Positions 47,554 through 59,700 of a stretch of DNA of 64,000 bases are shown in pieces. This DNA comes from Cryptomeria japonica (Eukaryota > Streptophyta > Pinopsida > Cupressales > Cupressaceae), in contig NC_081405.1 in the NCBI RefSeq assembly GCF_030272615.1, positions 470,382,008 through 470,446,007 on the forward strand, in the 5' to 3' direction. Numbering within the stretch: the first letter of the stretch is position 1; each line of letters starts with the position of its first letter. Both the position numbers and the translations under genes were made by a program. The notes beneath the pieces were generated by a model. The model did not search any database and had not been told where the DNA came from. It saw only the letters and a program-made list of their open reading frames with translations.

Positions 47554-49194
47554 TGTAGCGTCGTAAATTATATGCACTTGCTAGGGTGGTACAATTTCAC
47601 ACCTAGTTTAGCACCCGCCTTGGCACATTTTTCATTTTGCATTGCATTTCCCCTTTAGCACTTAATTAATCAAATTAAATAGGTGTAAGGTTCTATTTTA
47701 TCATCTCCCTATCATAAATTTTGGCCCTTTTCATTAAAGTGTGCCCCTTTCATTTTATTCCTCTAATACATCATTTAATCAAAAACCCTAATTAGGTCCT
47801 ATTTTGAACTTGGGGGCTTGATTTCGGGAGTCAAAACATCTCGAAATCACCTGTAACTTCGGGATTCTCTCTAAAATCATCATATCCGACGACCCTGAAA
47901 ATTTGGTGAAAAGTTGTCGGGACCATGGCGCCCGAAGTGCACATGGTCCCGGACATTTTTCCCGAAATTTTGGGAGCGCGATCCAATCATAAAATAAAGC
48001 TTAACCCCAAGAAATTGGTGGGAGATTCAATCTCTAGGTCGGCCAAAAGTTGAAATTAAGACCTAGGGTTTCATATATAAGAGCTCTCTTTCTTCATTTG
48101 AAAGGATCAAGAATTTTGGTTTTAGGGACCTTCTATGCAGCGAAAGAGCAGATCTTTGAAGACTTCAACAACATTCAACATCCCTCTATCAAGCATTTAT
48201 CAATTCCATTCATCCATTTAGGGCTTGGAAGACATTGAAGAGCAATAAGGGATCACCGACTGAAGATTGGCTTGTACCCCTCCCTTGGGGTTGGGTATGA
48301 TTTCATATTGTTGTCATGTCTTTGCATAAGACTCATTATATCATTTGTAATCATGCTTTAGATCACTTTGCATCTTGATTTGGAGCATTTACATTATCAT
48401 TTACAAGCAATTAGGGTTTACTTTCTAGGTTGCTCTAGTTTGCTTACTTGCATTTTAGGATCTTGCACACACACAAGGTCTGCACACACAACTTTTACTA
48501 TGCAACTTGGCTAATCGTGGAGGTGGAAATCACCAAAGTGGGGGTTTGACTAAGGCAAAACCCTATATAGCTGCCCACCATACCTTTTCAGATATAAGTG
48601 TAGGTTTCGGGATTCGGACAACGCCGCAAGTTGCAGATCCGACGGAAGCAGACGGAGACTGAACTTCACACCAAATTGCAGAGAAAAAGACCAGGACAGG
48701 GGCGTGGGGCGCCCTGGTCCTGCCAGGACAGGGGCGCTGGGCGCCCTGGTCCTTCTGTCAGACAACAATTTTTAGCATTTTTGATAGCTTTTCAGGTTGC
48801 AAAACAATAGTTTCCAGAGCAGTTTTAGGGGCAAAATCAGGACAGTGGCGCCCGTGCCCCTGTCCCGAACATTTTCACTCAGATTTTGACTCCGGGTACA
48901 CATTTGCATTCTTGCCTTGTCCTTGTGTTTACAGCTTTCCATTGTTTAAGTTCAATTCTGCAATCTTGTTATTAGTTCATACTTGCACTTTGGGGTTAGG
49001 AATTGAACTTGCATCATTTCATCTTTCTATTACAACAAAGGAATAGAAATCCTAATAGGTAGCCCATGGTTCTCTCTTCCACAAAAAGAAGTAGCCAATT
49101 GTGTGATACCTCTAGGCTCTTTCGTATTCCACAAATGTGTGATTGAAAATGAGATTAGGGCATGTTTGCTTAGTGTCACTTTTTCCCCCACACA
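47554..49194 (+). repeat. 5' LTR of the nested Gypsy-like element
   Basis: 1,641 bp, same length as its partner, with only scattered substitutions by eye. It contains a GC-rich repeat at about 48690-48760 (GACAGGGGCG, then GGGCGCCCTGGTCC, twice). Confidence 0.93.
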
Positions 49195-49538
49195 TTTTGG
49201 TGAACCCGACGTGAATTCCAATCTTCTCTAATTCTGATTTATGTTTTCAAATTTGAGTATTTATGCTATTTCAAATTCAAATTTGCATTTACAAGTTTTA
49301 ATTTCTTGCAAGATTCAAAAATTTAGAGGAAATTTTTGCTAAAACCCTAATTTTTCAATTCAAAGTTGAACTTGTGGATAGCTTAATTGGGATCAATAAT
49401 TTCAAATCTGATTTAGGAACTCATTTGAATCATAAATTTCATTTTCTAAATCTACATTCTAAGTGCTTTCATTGGTTAAAATTGAACATTTCCTTCTATT
49501 TTGCATGTGTTATCATTTGAAAGAGGAAAATTGTTGTC

Positions 49539-51407
49539 ATGATGCATTCATTTCATAGATGTGATAATGGGTTAGCTTCCCTTGTTTCAATTTTTCCTTC
49601 TCCTAAAGAACCTCCCCCCATCTATAACAACATTTTAGTGCCTAAAAGAGTTGCTACCGATCCCTTTGAGACTCTCCCATGCTCTAAGGATGAAGACTTT
49701 AAGAGTGATCTTGACAATTCTCTTAAAATGTGCCCTTCCTATTTATCTATCCTAGAGGAAGAGAATGATATCATAAACACATTTCTTAATGTTACTTCAC
49801 CTTCCCTACATGATGCCTCTCTAAGTGAAAAGGCATTGATGGACATTGACTTATTTTCTCCTAAAGTTGGTCCTTCCAATGGGGGCATGTTAGTGCAACA
49901 AGAGGTTATGAACACTTCTTTCAAAGATCTCCTTCCTAAGCATGAATCTTTGGAGAAATATGTTCATGTTCCTCCTAAAAAATACTCCCTTCATGAGGAT
50001 CCTTTTGTGCAAGAAGATGACATTATCCCTACATTTCCTAGTGATGGCATTTCCTTTTCCAACAAAATTCCCACTAGAGATGATGAATTAATGATAAATG
50101 CTTACCCTTCTCCTAAAGTTTGTCTTACCCATAAGCATCCCTTAGAGAAAGAAGATGAAATAATAAGCAATTTCCTTAATTCTCTCTCCCCTAAAGATCA
50201 TATTGAACATATTTTGAGGAAAGAGGATGAGTTTAACACATCTATTGATGCTCTCCCTCCTAAGGATGAGGAATTAATAAACAATGTTATCTCCTCTCCC
50301 GAAATTGACAATACTTCAAACATTCCTTTCAACAACCTCACTATTTGGGATGAACCATTAGAAGAAGGTATAGATTATTCTCTACCCCATGAGAGAACCC
50401 TAGCCAAAGGGGATGAAATCAAGATTGAAAACTCCCTTGATAGTTTCTCACCTTCCTTGAATCTCAATTATTCTCCCTCTAAAAATAAAGCATCTCCCTC
50501 TCCTCAACTTGGTTCTACTCATAAGGAAACTCTAGTTCAAAGCAAGATGGTTAACATCTCTTTCAAAGATCTCCCTCTCAAAAGTGAGACTTTAGGGAGT
50601 AATGTTGATCCTTCTCCTAGAGAGTTTATTCCCCATGTAGATCCTTTGATGATAGAGGATGATATGACCTTTCCTAGTATTACTTTTCCTACTACAACAT
50701 CAATTCCTACCCATTGTCTCTCTCCTAAAATTGATTTAATCCGTGATAAGATTTTAGTGCAAGAGAAGACTATCAATAATTCTTCCAACACTTTTGTTCA
50801 TTCCTCTAAACCATCCTCAATCAATTTGGTACATGTGAATGAAACACCTAACAAACCTCTCTTCACTGTCCAAGGTGCTTGTCCTTCTCAAAATTCTCAA
50901 CCTTTAAATAAGCCTATCTTAGTGGTCCAAGGTGGTTATGCTAATGATTCTTTTTGCACTCCTAAGAAACCTATTATTACTGTGCAAGGAGGTTATTCTA
51001 CTAAGAGCCCTTATGAGTATGCTAAGCAACTGACTAGAGAGAGTTATAATGCGGTTGCTCATACCTATAATACAAGAAACAATAGGCAACCTAATCCTCC
51101 TCCAGTTATCCCAACTTCACTTCCTCCTTCCCAACCTATTCTTCCTCAAGCTCCTTGTATTTCACAAATGCTTAGTAAGGACTATGATCTTATAGAACAA
51201 CTTAAAACAACCCCTGCTAAGATATCCCTTTGGGATTTGATCCAAACTTCTTCCGCTCATCATGGAATGTTACAAGATGCCTTGAAAGATTTGAATATTC
51301 CTCCACCTCATACATCTAGTAATATAGTGTCTTTGGTGAACTCTGTGATGAATCCTAAAGCTCAAATTGTGTTTACTCAAGATGAGTTGCCTACTAGTGA
51401 AATTTAA
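49539..51407 (+). pseudogene. Gypsy-like element, N-terminal (gag-region) frame
   Basis: A 622-codon open frame, rich in Pro, Ser, Asp and Glu. It shows degenerate repeats of about 40-50 residues with a pattern of SPK, then an acidic EDEII-type block, then a short hydrophobic stretch. Near the C terminus are three copies of a (V/T)VQG(G/A)-type phrase (FTVQGACPSQ, LVVQGGYAN, ITVQGGYST) and then YNTRNNRQPNPPP. There is no zinc knuckle and no typical capsid fold visible. It ends at TAA (51405-51407), and the next frame follows in the same register, so the two were probably one polyprotein. Its function is not recognised. Confidence 0.6.
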
Positions 51408-51422
51408 CATCAATATGATCCC

Positions 51423-52766
51423 TTGATGATTGTGGTTATCATAAATGACACTACTATAAGACGAACACTGGTAGATAATGGTTCTGGCCTTAATGTGTGT
51501 AGCATTAATCTATTGCATAAGATGAATGTGGATACATCCCTTATTGAGCCTGACTCTCATCGCATTCGAGGCTTTGATAATGTGGCTAAGTCTTCATTAG
51601 GTGTTATCACCTTACCCATCACAGTGGGACCTGTTACTTTGCCTACTCCTATCCATGTTATGTCAGGGAATCTAACATACAACTTGTTATTAGGGAGACC
51701 TTGGATTCACAGTATGCAAGCTGTCCCCTCTACATTGCATAGACAAGTTAAATTTATTTATAATAATAGGACATATACCTTGATAGGTGATACTAATTTT
51801 CAATCTTGTTTGCAAACATCTACTTCCAAAGGGATTTCTTCTAAGCCTTCCTCTTCTAGTGATGACTCGTTAAACAAGATACCTATGGATGAATCATCAC
51901 CCTCTGATAATCAAAATTCTTTGGATGAGTCTGAAGTTCTTGAAGAAGATTCTTCTAAACTTGAATCTACACATGAAAAGGCTTTTGATCCTGAGAAGGT
52001 TTTCGCAGAAGACGATTGGGGATCTCTTGATTTTAATCCCACCTTTGTAGGTGAGTATAGGGTTCCTCCCAGAGAGCTTAAAGTTAAAAAGAAGGAAGAA
52101 ACTAGAGATCAATCAGTCTTACCTGAACCTATGAGCAATAATTTTGTGGTCGCTTCTCAAACTTCTTCTCCTCACACCTCTAATTCTGAGGAATTTGATT
52201 CTTTGTCTTATGAAAAACATCCTTCTCTTTCTGAAATGGCTAATCGTTATGGTCGTGGTTTTCATATTTTGGCTAAGAGTGGCTATAGTGGAAATGGTTG
52301 TGGCGCAAATGAACAAGGAATTAAAGTTCCTTTAGAACATAACATGCATGAATATTCATTTGGACTTGGATATAATCCTTCTAAGCCCACCAAAGCATCT
52401 AAAAGACCATCTCTCAATGTGAATGCTATATTTAGTAGTGATGATGATCTCACTTCAACTAAATCATCTTCTACTTCTATCAACTCTCATTCCCCTCATA
52501 AGGAAATCTTGGCGATGAACAAATCTCTTTATGACTCCCCTCAAATTTCTAAATCCACTTATGAATCTTTATCTCCTATTCATTATAAAGTCCTTTCCTC
52601 CAGGGATAAGGCTCTAATAAATTACACTCATCTGTCTTCTAAGATTTCTCGTAACTTTCCTTCTTCAATTTTTATCATTTTATACATGTTTTTGATCTCA
52701 CTTATAGTTGAGCATTCAGCATGTCATATTCAAATACCTCATTCAATCTATCATGTCTTTAAATAA
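51423..52766 (+). pseudogene. Gypsy-like element, retropepsin plus G-patch frame
   Basis: A 447-codon frame. Residues about 12-100 are a retropepsin-type aspartic protease: TLVDNGSGLNVCSINLLH holds the active-site region in the D-x-G-S form common in plant Gypsy elements, and LLLGRPWIHSMQAVPSTLH is its second conserved block. An acidic Ser-rich linker follows. At about residues 270-325 lies a G-patch (MANRYGRGFHILAKSGYSG, GIKVPLEHNMHEYSFGLGYN), a nucleic-acid-binding module known next to retroviral-type proteases. No RT or integrase follows. Confidence 0.75.
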
Positions 52767-54586
52767 CATTAATGGCTATTATGTTGCTCATCATTATGTG
52801 ACATTGGTAGCTCATTTACTGGGGACTCATTGTCATTTATGATGGTACAATTTTCAAGTGCAATCATATTTTTGAAGCAACATAATAGCCTAATTTTCCT
52901 ATGTTATCTCTTGTTCCTATGGGGTAATAATGTGGAAATACTGATCATCTTTGCTTTAGAATCCTCTTTTCCTAGATATGGGAGAAGATGTGTATTCTCT
53001 TTCTTATCCTACCCACTTCTTGTGAGGAGCATTTTACATACACTAATGTCTTACTTGCATGAACTCATGTGAGTATGTAGTACATTTTGCTTATGTCTAA
53101 ATCTCTCCCTAGAAGATTGTGTAAGTCCTTCTCATTGCCCTTATCCTTGGGAAGCAATGATCTTTCCTTATTTTTATCTAAGGATCCACTTTTTCCTATT
53201 TCGTGGATGGTGTGAACTTTATTAATTGATGTTATTCCTTGTATGCATTTGTTGTTGTTTGTTCAAGGATTCTCTCTTACAAGAGGTGTAAGTCCTTGAC
53301 TACAACCTCTTTTTCACTTGGTAAAATACATCCATAATGAATTCACTCTCCCAATTGGGTTAAAAAGAGCGTCATCCTTCATTAAGAATCACTTTCACCT
53401 CACAAAAGAAGGAAGTATTGCATTCTTATTCTCTTCTTTGTCTTATTCTAGAAGATGTTATATTTGTCTAAGACAATTCCTCTCGGGGATAGGTGTCTTT
53501 TGTACAAAGATCTCTTCTCCTCTAAGGATCTCCTTTACACATACTACAAGATATCCCTTTTCAACTATCTTATCCTTGCTTAAAGAGTGCAAAACTCTCT
53601 TGCTTGGATCTATGACATTGTTGCATCTTTGGGGTATCTTCTTTTGTGATGAAGGTAGGTATCCTTGTTCTACTTTGCTTATGACATAAACATTACACTT
53701 TTTGAGCAATGGGTCATTCTCGGAACCAGAGCACAGACTCTTAGAGCGAGATGTCTCCACTTTTATTTTACGCAAGGTGATTATTCTCGGAACCAGAGAA
53801 CAAACTCTTAGAGCGAGATGTCACGCTTTTGTACTATACATATACAGGTTGTAGCATACTCGGGCATATACTCCTATAAGGTGCTTCTAACCTCCCTTAC
53901 ACACACATGCACGAGGTTGAGTGGAGCTAGCGGCATAAGGCTAGACTTTCTCACTCTCCTCCCTTACATGGATCACCTAGATAGACTCTGGGGGCTAGTT
54001 TTCCATGTCCTTTTCCCATGGATCACCTAGACAAGATCTAGGGGCGAGAAGTCCATGTTTTCTCTCTCACTATTCTTTTTCATGGATCACCAATGTGTGT
54101 ATTCATGCTTCTCTTTGCATTTTGTTTCCATTTACATCCTTCATCTTGTGTTAGAGAACTCTCAAATCCTCACACTCTTTGTTGTGTTGGAATTGAGATT
54201 TAGTCCTCTTTCTTACCAAATGATTCTCCATTAGTTTTTGATCTCATATCAAATCTTCTTGTGAGCATTTGTCATCAATATTCTTTAACAATTCGAAGTG
54301 GTAAGCATGATACCCTGTTTCAACTCACTAAAATTAGCAAGCCGAAACAGGGGGGGGCATATAGCTACCCTCGAATTTTCATCACCTTCCTTAGTAAGCA
54401 TTAGGTGATTTTGTGATCTAACGTGTGTTTTGTAGGGTGCGGTTCCTAACTGTGTACTGCAGATACCGCTGGGGGCTTCGTTCGACAGACTTATGGATAT
54501 ATCCTTTTTCAAATAATGTTTACTTTTCTGTACTTTAGCTTGCATATGCACGTAGTGTTCATATGACCGCTAAAGTGGGGGCTAAA
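52767..54586 (+). other. 3' non-coding interior of the Gypsy-like element
   Basis: 1.8 kb with no coding signature in place of RT, RNase H and integrase. It holds two direct repeats: a 42-bp unit with TTCTCGGAACCAGAG and CTCTTAGAGCGAGATGTC (about 53713-53754 and 53782-53823), and a unit with CATGGATCACCTAGA (about 53967 and 54016). A polypurine-like tract ends it. Confidence 0.7.
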
Positions 54587-56227
54587 TGTAGCGTCGTAAA
54601 TTGTACGCACTTGCTAGGGTGGTACAATTTCACACCTAGTTTAGCACCCGCCTTGGCGCATTTTTCATTTTGCATTGCATTTCCCCTTTAGCACTTAATT
54701 AATCAAATTAAATAGGTCTAAGGTTCTATTTTATCATCTCCCTATCATAAAGTTTGGCCCTTTTCATTAAAGTGTGCCCCTTTCATTTTATTCCTCTAAT
54801 ACATCATTTAATCAAAAACCCTAATTAGGTCCTATTTTGAACTTGGGGGCTTGATTTCGGGAGTAAAAACATCTCGAAATCACCTGTAACTTCGGGATTC
54901 TCTCTAAAGTCATCATATCCGACGACCCTGAAAATTTGGTGAAAAGTTGTCGGGACCATGGCGCCCGGAGTGCACATGGTCCCGGACATTTTTCCCGAAA
55001 TTTTGGGAGCGCGATCCAATCATAAAATAAAGCTTAACCCCAAGAAATTGGCGGGAGATTCAATCTCTAGGTCGGCCAAAAGATGAAATTAAGACCTAGG
55101 GTCTCATATATAAGAGCTCTCTTTCTTCATTTGAAAGGATCAAGAATTTTGGTTTTAGGGACCTTCTATGCAGCGAAAGAGCAGATCTTTGAAGACTTCA
55201 ACAACATTCAACATCCCTCTATCAAGCATTTATCAATTCCATTCATCCATTTAGGGCTTGGAAGACATTGAAGAGCAATAAGGGATCACCGACTGAAGAT
55301 TGGCTTGTACCCCTCCCTTGGGGTTGGGTATGATTTCATATTGTTTTCATGTCTTTGCATAAGCCTCATTATATCATTTGTAATCATGCTTTAGATCACT
55401 TTGCATCTTGATTTGGAGCATTTACATTATCATTTACAAGCAATTACGGTTTACTTTCTAGGTTGCTCTAGTTTGCTTACTTGCATTTTAGGATCTTGTA
55501 CACACACAAGGTCTGCACACACAACTTTTACTATACAACTTGGCTAATCATGGAGGTGGAAATCACCAAAGCGGGGGTTTGACTAAGGCAAAACCCTATA
55601 TAGCCGCCCACCATACCTTTTCAGATATAAGTGTAGGTTTCGGGATTCGGACAACGCCGCAAGTTGCAGATCCGACGGAAGCAGACAGAGACTGAACTTC
55701 ACACCAAATTGCAGAGAAAAAGACCAAGACAGGGGCGTGGGGCGCCCTGGTCCTGCCAGGACAGGGGCGCTGGGTGCCCTGGTCCTTCTGTCAGACAACA
55801 ATTTTTAGCATTTTTGACAGCTTTTCAGGTTGCAAAACAACAGTTTCCAGAGCAGTTTCAAGGGCAAAATCAGGACAGTGGCGCCCGCGCCCCCGTCCCG
55901 AACATTTTCACTCAGATTTTGACTCCGGGTACGCATTTGCATTCTTGCCTTGTCCTTGTGTTTACAGCTTTCCATTGTTTAAGTTCAATTCTGCAATCTT
56001 GTTATTAGTTCATACTTGCACTTTGGGGTTAGGAATTGAACTTGCATCATTTCATCTTTCTATTACAACAAAGGAATAGAAATCCTAATAGGTAGCCCGT
56101 GGCTCTCTCTTCCACAAAAAGAAGTAGCCAATTGTGTGATACCTCTAGGCTCTTTCGTATTCCACAAATGTGTGATTGAAAGTGAGATTAGGGCATGTTT
56201 GCTTAGTGTCACTTTTTCCCCCACACA
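54587..56227 (+). repeat. 3' LTR of the nested Gypsy-like element
   Basis: 1,641 bp. Partner of 47554-49194. Confidence 0.93.
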
Positions 56228-56232
56228 CTTAC

Positions 56233-56734
56233 CTTTCTTGATGAGTACACGGTTCATTGTATAGACTGCAGTGCTCACCGCTTCTCTCCAAAAGGTGTGA
56301 GCTACCTTTCCTTGAATCAACATGGTTCTAGCTGCTGCAACCACAGTCTGGTTATTCCTCTTTGCTAGACCATTTTGCTATGGAGTCTGGGGGGCAGACA
56401 GTTGCCTCTTGATGCCATGTTCTTCACAGTACTTGATGAATTCAGTGGAAGTGAATTCCCCTCCTTGATTAGTTCTCAGGCACTTGATCCTTTTACCGCT
56501 TTCCTTCTCCACTAATGCTCTGAAAGCTTTGAACTTTACACAAGCTTCAGACTTATCTTCCAAGAATGTGACCCACTTCTTTCTTGAGCAGTCATCAATG
56601 AAAATCTTGAAGTACCTATCACCCTGCACACTCCTAATTTTCATAGGACCACACAAATCAGTATGCACAAGATCAAGAAAATTGTCAGTAGTGAAAAATT
56701 TACCTTTAAAGGTTGAGGAAGACATTTTCCCCAA
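56233..56734 (-). pseudogene. Copia integrase catalytic core (before the nested insertion)
   Basis: The stretch LDLVHTDLCGPMKIRSVQGD gives the first catalytic Asp. LRTNQGGEFTS stands where Copia integrases have LRTDxGGEF, so the second catalytic Asp is Asn. KYCEEHGIKRQLSAPQTP contains the Glu. A TAG stop then interrupts the usual PQQNG, and AARTMLIQGKVAHTFWREAV follows. With one catalytic residue changed and a stop in frame, the enzyme is dead. Confidence 0.88.
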
Positions 56735-56977
56735 TTAACACTCTTTGCACAAGGTGTTATCTGATTTTCTTAACATCGACAACCCTCTAACTGCCTTGAT
56801 CTTACTAGCCTTCACAATGTTATCAATGTTTACATGGCAGAGTCTCCTATGCCATATCCAACTATCATCAAATTTAGCTATAAGACATATAATTATATTT
56901 GCATTTAGCTGAAATAGGTTACCTTTGGTCTGCATGTCGGTGGCCACCAATTCACCATTTTTTTTTTGATTTTGCAC
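56735..56977 (-). pseudogene. Copia GAG-pre-integrase zinc-binding domain
   Basis: WIWHRRLCHVNIDNIVKASK and then NTLCKEC show the H-H-C-C zinc-binding pattern in front of the integrase core. A TAA stop follows KEC where Gln is usual (QLGKM). Its start overlaps the protease frame at 56905-56977; a run of ten T (about 56957-56967 on the plus strand) marks the likely slip. Confidence 0.85.
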
Positions 56978-57279
56978 ACTCCATTCTTGAATTCCAGAGT
57001 GAGGCCATTGTCATTCAATTGGGCAACAATTAGAAGGTTGTGTCCGAGACCATCAACCCAATAGACATTGTCAGCACTACTCTTTCCATTCAGAGAGATG
57101 GACCCTCTACCTTCGACCAGGCATGGTGCATCATTACCAAAGCGAACCACACCACCATAATACTCTTCCAAGGACAGAAACTTGCTCTGGTCACCAGTCA
57201 TATGGTGAGAACAACCACTGTCAATGATCCACTCATTGGAATTATCAAACCGGGAGACAAGATCCTTCTTGTCTGACAC
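56905..57279 (-). pseudogene. Copia protease
   Basis: NSNEWIIDSGCSHHMTGDQS holds the Copia protease active site D-S-G. VEGRGSISLNGKS and then YWVDGLGHNLLIVAQLNDNG are the following conserved blocks. The frame is shifted relative to gag upstream and to the zinc-binding domain downstream. Confidence 0.87.
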
Positions 57280-58261
57280 ATCTTCCTTGACAAGAACACA
57301 ATATCTTCATTTTCTTCATCCTCTGATTCCTCATCCGTGACACCTTCATCAATTGCCACAAAACAAGTTCTCCAGTTTCCTCCTTTGAATTTCTTGAACC
57401 TTTCTGGTTTGTCCTTGTTGTCGCCATTACGACAATTTACAACAATATGTCCTATCTGGTAACAAGAAAAACATTTCAAAGGAAGCTTACCTCTGTATTT
57501 GCCAGTTCCTTTAGGAAGTTTCCTGGCAAGGAGAGCTTCAAATGCCATCAGAATCTCCTCATCATCCATTTCTCTGCTCTGTCTTGGTTCACCACTAGTG
57601 CTAGCTTCTTTTCCTTTTCTGGATGGTACATCAGAAGCTTTAAAAGTTGATTCAGTCTTTTGAACACTGCCATCAAAACTATTTAGCTCACAGGCTATCA
57701 ACCTTGCAATGATGGAGTCTAGGGATACCTTAGTCTTGTCTATTGATCTTAGCTCCTGAATAACAACAACCCTTATTGCATAGACCGGCAATAGGGATCT
57801 TAGGACTTTGCTTACCACAGTGGAATCTTCCATTTTACCACCTGCACTCTTGATATCACCAACAGCAGTTTTGATTCTTATTCCATATTGTTGAATGGTG
57901 TCACCTTCAACCATCCACATGTCTTCAAACTTCCCTCTAAGGCTTTCTTCCTTAGCTTGCTTTACATGCTCATCACCGCCATAGATATTATCAAGAGTAT
58001 CCCACACCTCTTTGGGATTTACCTTATCTTGGACATCAATAAACTCAATGTCAAATAAACTACTAATTAGGGCTTCCATGACTTGCCCATTCTCGTACAT
58101 CTCTCTCTTTTGGTCATCAGTGAGAGTACTAGAGGGGCAACATAGACATTCTCAACATAGCTTCAGTGTTGAGCACCCATGCTTCTGATGTATATCTTTA
58201 TTCTGTCTTTCCATATACTGAAATTTTCTCTATTAAACTTTGGACCTTCCTTCTTCATCAT
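57198..58261 (-). pseudogene. Copia gag
   Basis: The likely start is ATG at 58261 (MMKKEGPKFNRENFSIWKDR), matching the N terminus of Copia gag. A stop and a frame change follow, then a 300-codon open stretch (58100-57198). This stretch contains VWDTLDNIYGGDEHVKQAKE, the gag core, and the zinc knuckle CFSCYQIGHIVVNC (C-x2-C-x4-H-x4-C, all ligands kept). An acidic tail follows. The end is frameshifted against the protease near 57280-57300. Confidence 0.85.
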
Positions 58262-58297
58262 TAGACTGGGATCTTTACCTCAAGTGGTTAAGCTTAT

Positions 58298-58758
58298 TGT
58301 TCGTGTAAATAATTATTCATCATGAATATTATTACACTTACTTAAGTTTACTTAGGATAATGCATTTCATAGTAGTTTGGATATGAGACACTTGGGTGTT
58401 TGTACCACATTGGGATAGTGTGTGTAGGAGAAATTCCACCTTTTATGGTGTTGATCTTGTTATTACACTATCATATCCACTTATTGTGGAGTGATAATTC
58501 CACCTTTAGTGGGTGATCCACCTCATGTGGAATATTATATTATTTCTCCTACCTACCCTTGTTTCTTATTGAGCCACATGTCATATTTGTGTGCTCATAC
58601 ATATCCCTAGCCTTGCCTATATAAGCAAGCTCATCTACATTGTATGTAGCGATGTTATTGATCATTTTCTATTGATGAGAATACAGTTTATTCTTGTCCC
58701 ATATTATGTCTCTATTTTGTACATTTCATTGAGCTCTTGATCTTGGCAAAATCCAACA
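58298..58758 (+). repeat. 5' LTR of the gag-only element
   Basis: 461 bp, TG...CA ends. Compared with the 3' LTR it lacks 21 bp between CCTACCTACCC repeats and has about eight substitutions by eye. Confidence 0.93.
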
Positions 58759-58771
58759 TGGTATCAGAGCC
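58759..58771 (+). promoter_or_regulatory. Primer-binding site (initiator-Met tRNA type)
   Basis: TGGTATCAGAGCC, complementary to the 3' end of plant initiator methionine tRNA, directly after the 5' LTR. Confidence 0.9.
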
Positions 58772-58908
58772 ATTGGGGCTTCATTGATTCATCTTGAAGA
58801 GACATTATTGCGACGTCAAGAGGCAAATATGAGGAGCAACATCTTTTGGAGGCGTCCTAGACCAGATCCGACCTCGCCATTGCGTCCAGAAGGCCGTTTC
58901 CATGAATT

Positions 58909-59118
58909 TTGGTTATAAAGTCGGCCTATTTTTGTGAGAAATTTTTTTTCTCCAATTTTGTCATAATCGTACGGATTTTCAATTTTTTAATATATTTTTC
59001 AAATTTTTTTTTTAATTTTTTTGAAAATTGTTTGAAAAATCAAAAAAATCAAAATCAAAAAATTCAAAAAAAAATCAAAAAAATCAAAAAAGCAAAAAAA
59101 TCAATCAAAAAAAAAAAA
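58909..59118. repeat. T-rich then A-rich low-complexity tract
   Basis: Runs of TTTTTT-type sequence up to about 59030 pass into AAAAATC-type repeats up to 59118. The two halves could pair as a long weak hairpin in the leader RNA. Confidence 0.75.
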
Positions 59119-59700
59119 CAAAGTTTTTGGGGGGTCCGCAGACCCCCCCCGTGACCCCGTACTGCAGGTCTCTGCGCAGCGCCCGTACCCTGCAGGTCTG
59201 ACACCGCCGCCACGTACTGTCACGTCCCGGCCTGCACGCATGTCACCACTGCCGCCACCGAAACTTGCCGTTCATGCCACCGCCGTGCACGCCGCCGGTC
59301 CCCACTGCAGGTCACTGCCGCTGCTCGCAGGTTCTCCCGGCACTTCTTCCGCTACCTGCCGGACTCCGCCTACCTCCATTCCTGCTCGCCTCTCCTCCGC
59401 CGCCGGCCCTCAGCTCCGGCGCTCCGCTCGCCGGCTACCGTGCCACCTAACCCAGATGGGCGAACCCGCGTCCGCCACGTGGCAATCGGCCACTGGCCCG
59501 TGGGTACCTTCCATATGCACAGTCAGGTTTTTCGTACGCCACATCATCCGTACGGATGCCACACAACCTGCCACGTAGACCTGCTGAGTCACCAAATCCG
59601 TACAGTACGGAATACACAGTCGCTTGGCCACGTCATCTGTCCGTACAGTACAGACGCCCAGTCAGCAGAGGGCAAAGTTTTTACGACGGTCATACAGTCG
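59119..59700 (+). other. GC-rich leader block of the gag-only element
   Basis: A sharply GC-rich stretch, densest at 59119-59460, with many CCGCC, GCCGCC and CTGCAGGTC motifs. Its last part (59530-59660) repeats CCGTACAGTACGG-like palindromes. It has no start-to-stop frame with recognisable protein content; the 112-codon frame at 59240-59578 is Pro/Ala/Arg-rich by composition. Its base composition is unlike everything else in the window. Confidence 0.7.

Larger units (their letters stand above)
47554..56227 (+). mobile_element. Nested Gypsy-like element without reverse transcriptase
   Basis: 8,674 bp with two 1,641-bp LTRs starting TGTAGCGTCG and ending CCCCCACACA. The target duplication is CTTAC (47549-47553 and 56228-56232). 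A primer-binding-like TGGTGAACCCGACGTGAA starts at 49198; the tRNA is not identified. The polypurine-like AAAGTGGGGGCTAAA precedes the right LTR. The interior encodes one long broken frame with a retropepsin and a G-patch, then 1.8 kb of non-coding sequence. It sits in the integrase of the host Copia element, in opposite orientation. Confidence 0.93.

Noticed and set aside
48050-55271. Identical 62-codon frames at 48050-48238 and 55083-55271
   Set aside because: Both sit at the same place in the paired LTRs of the Gypsy-like element; identity is explained by LTR duplication.
59240-59578. 112-codon Pro/Ala/Arg-rich frame
   Set aside because: Composition follows from the GC-rich leader; overlapping frames on both strands are equally open and no domain is visible.
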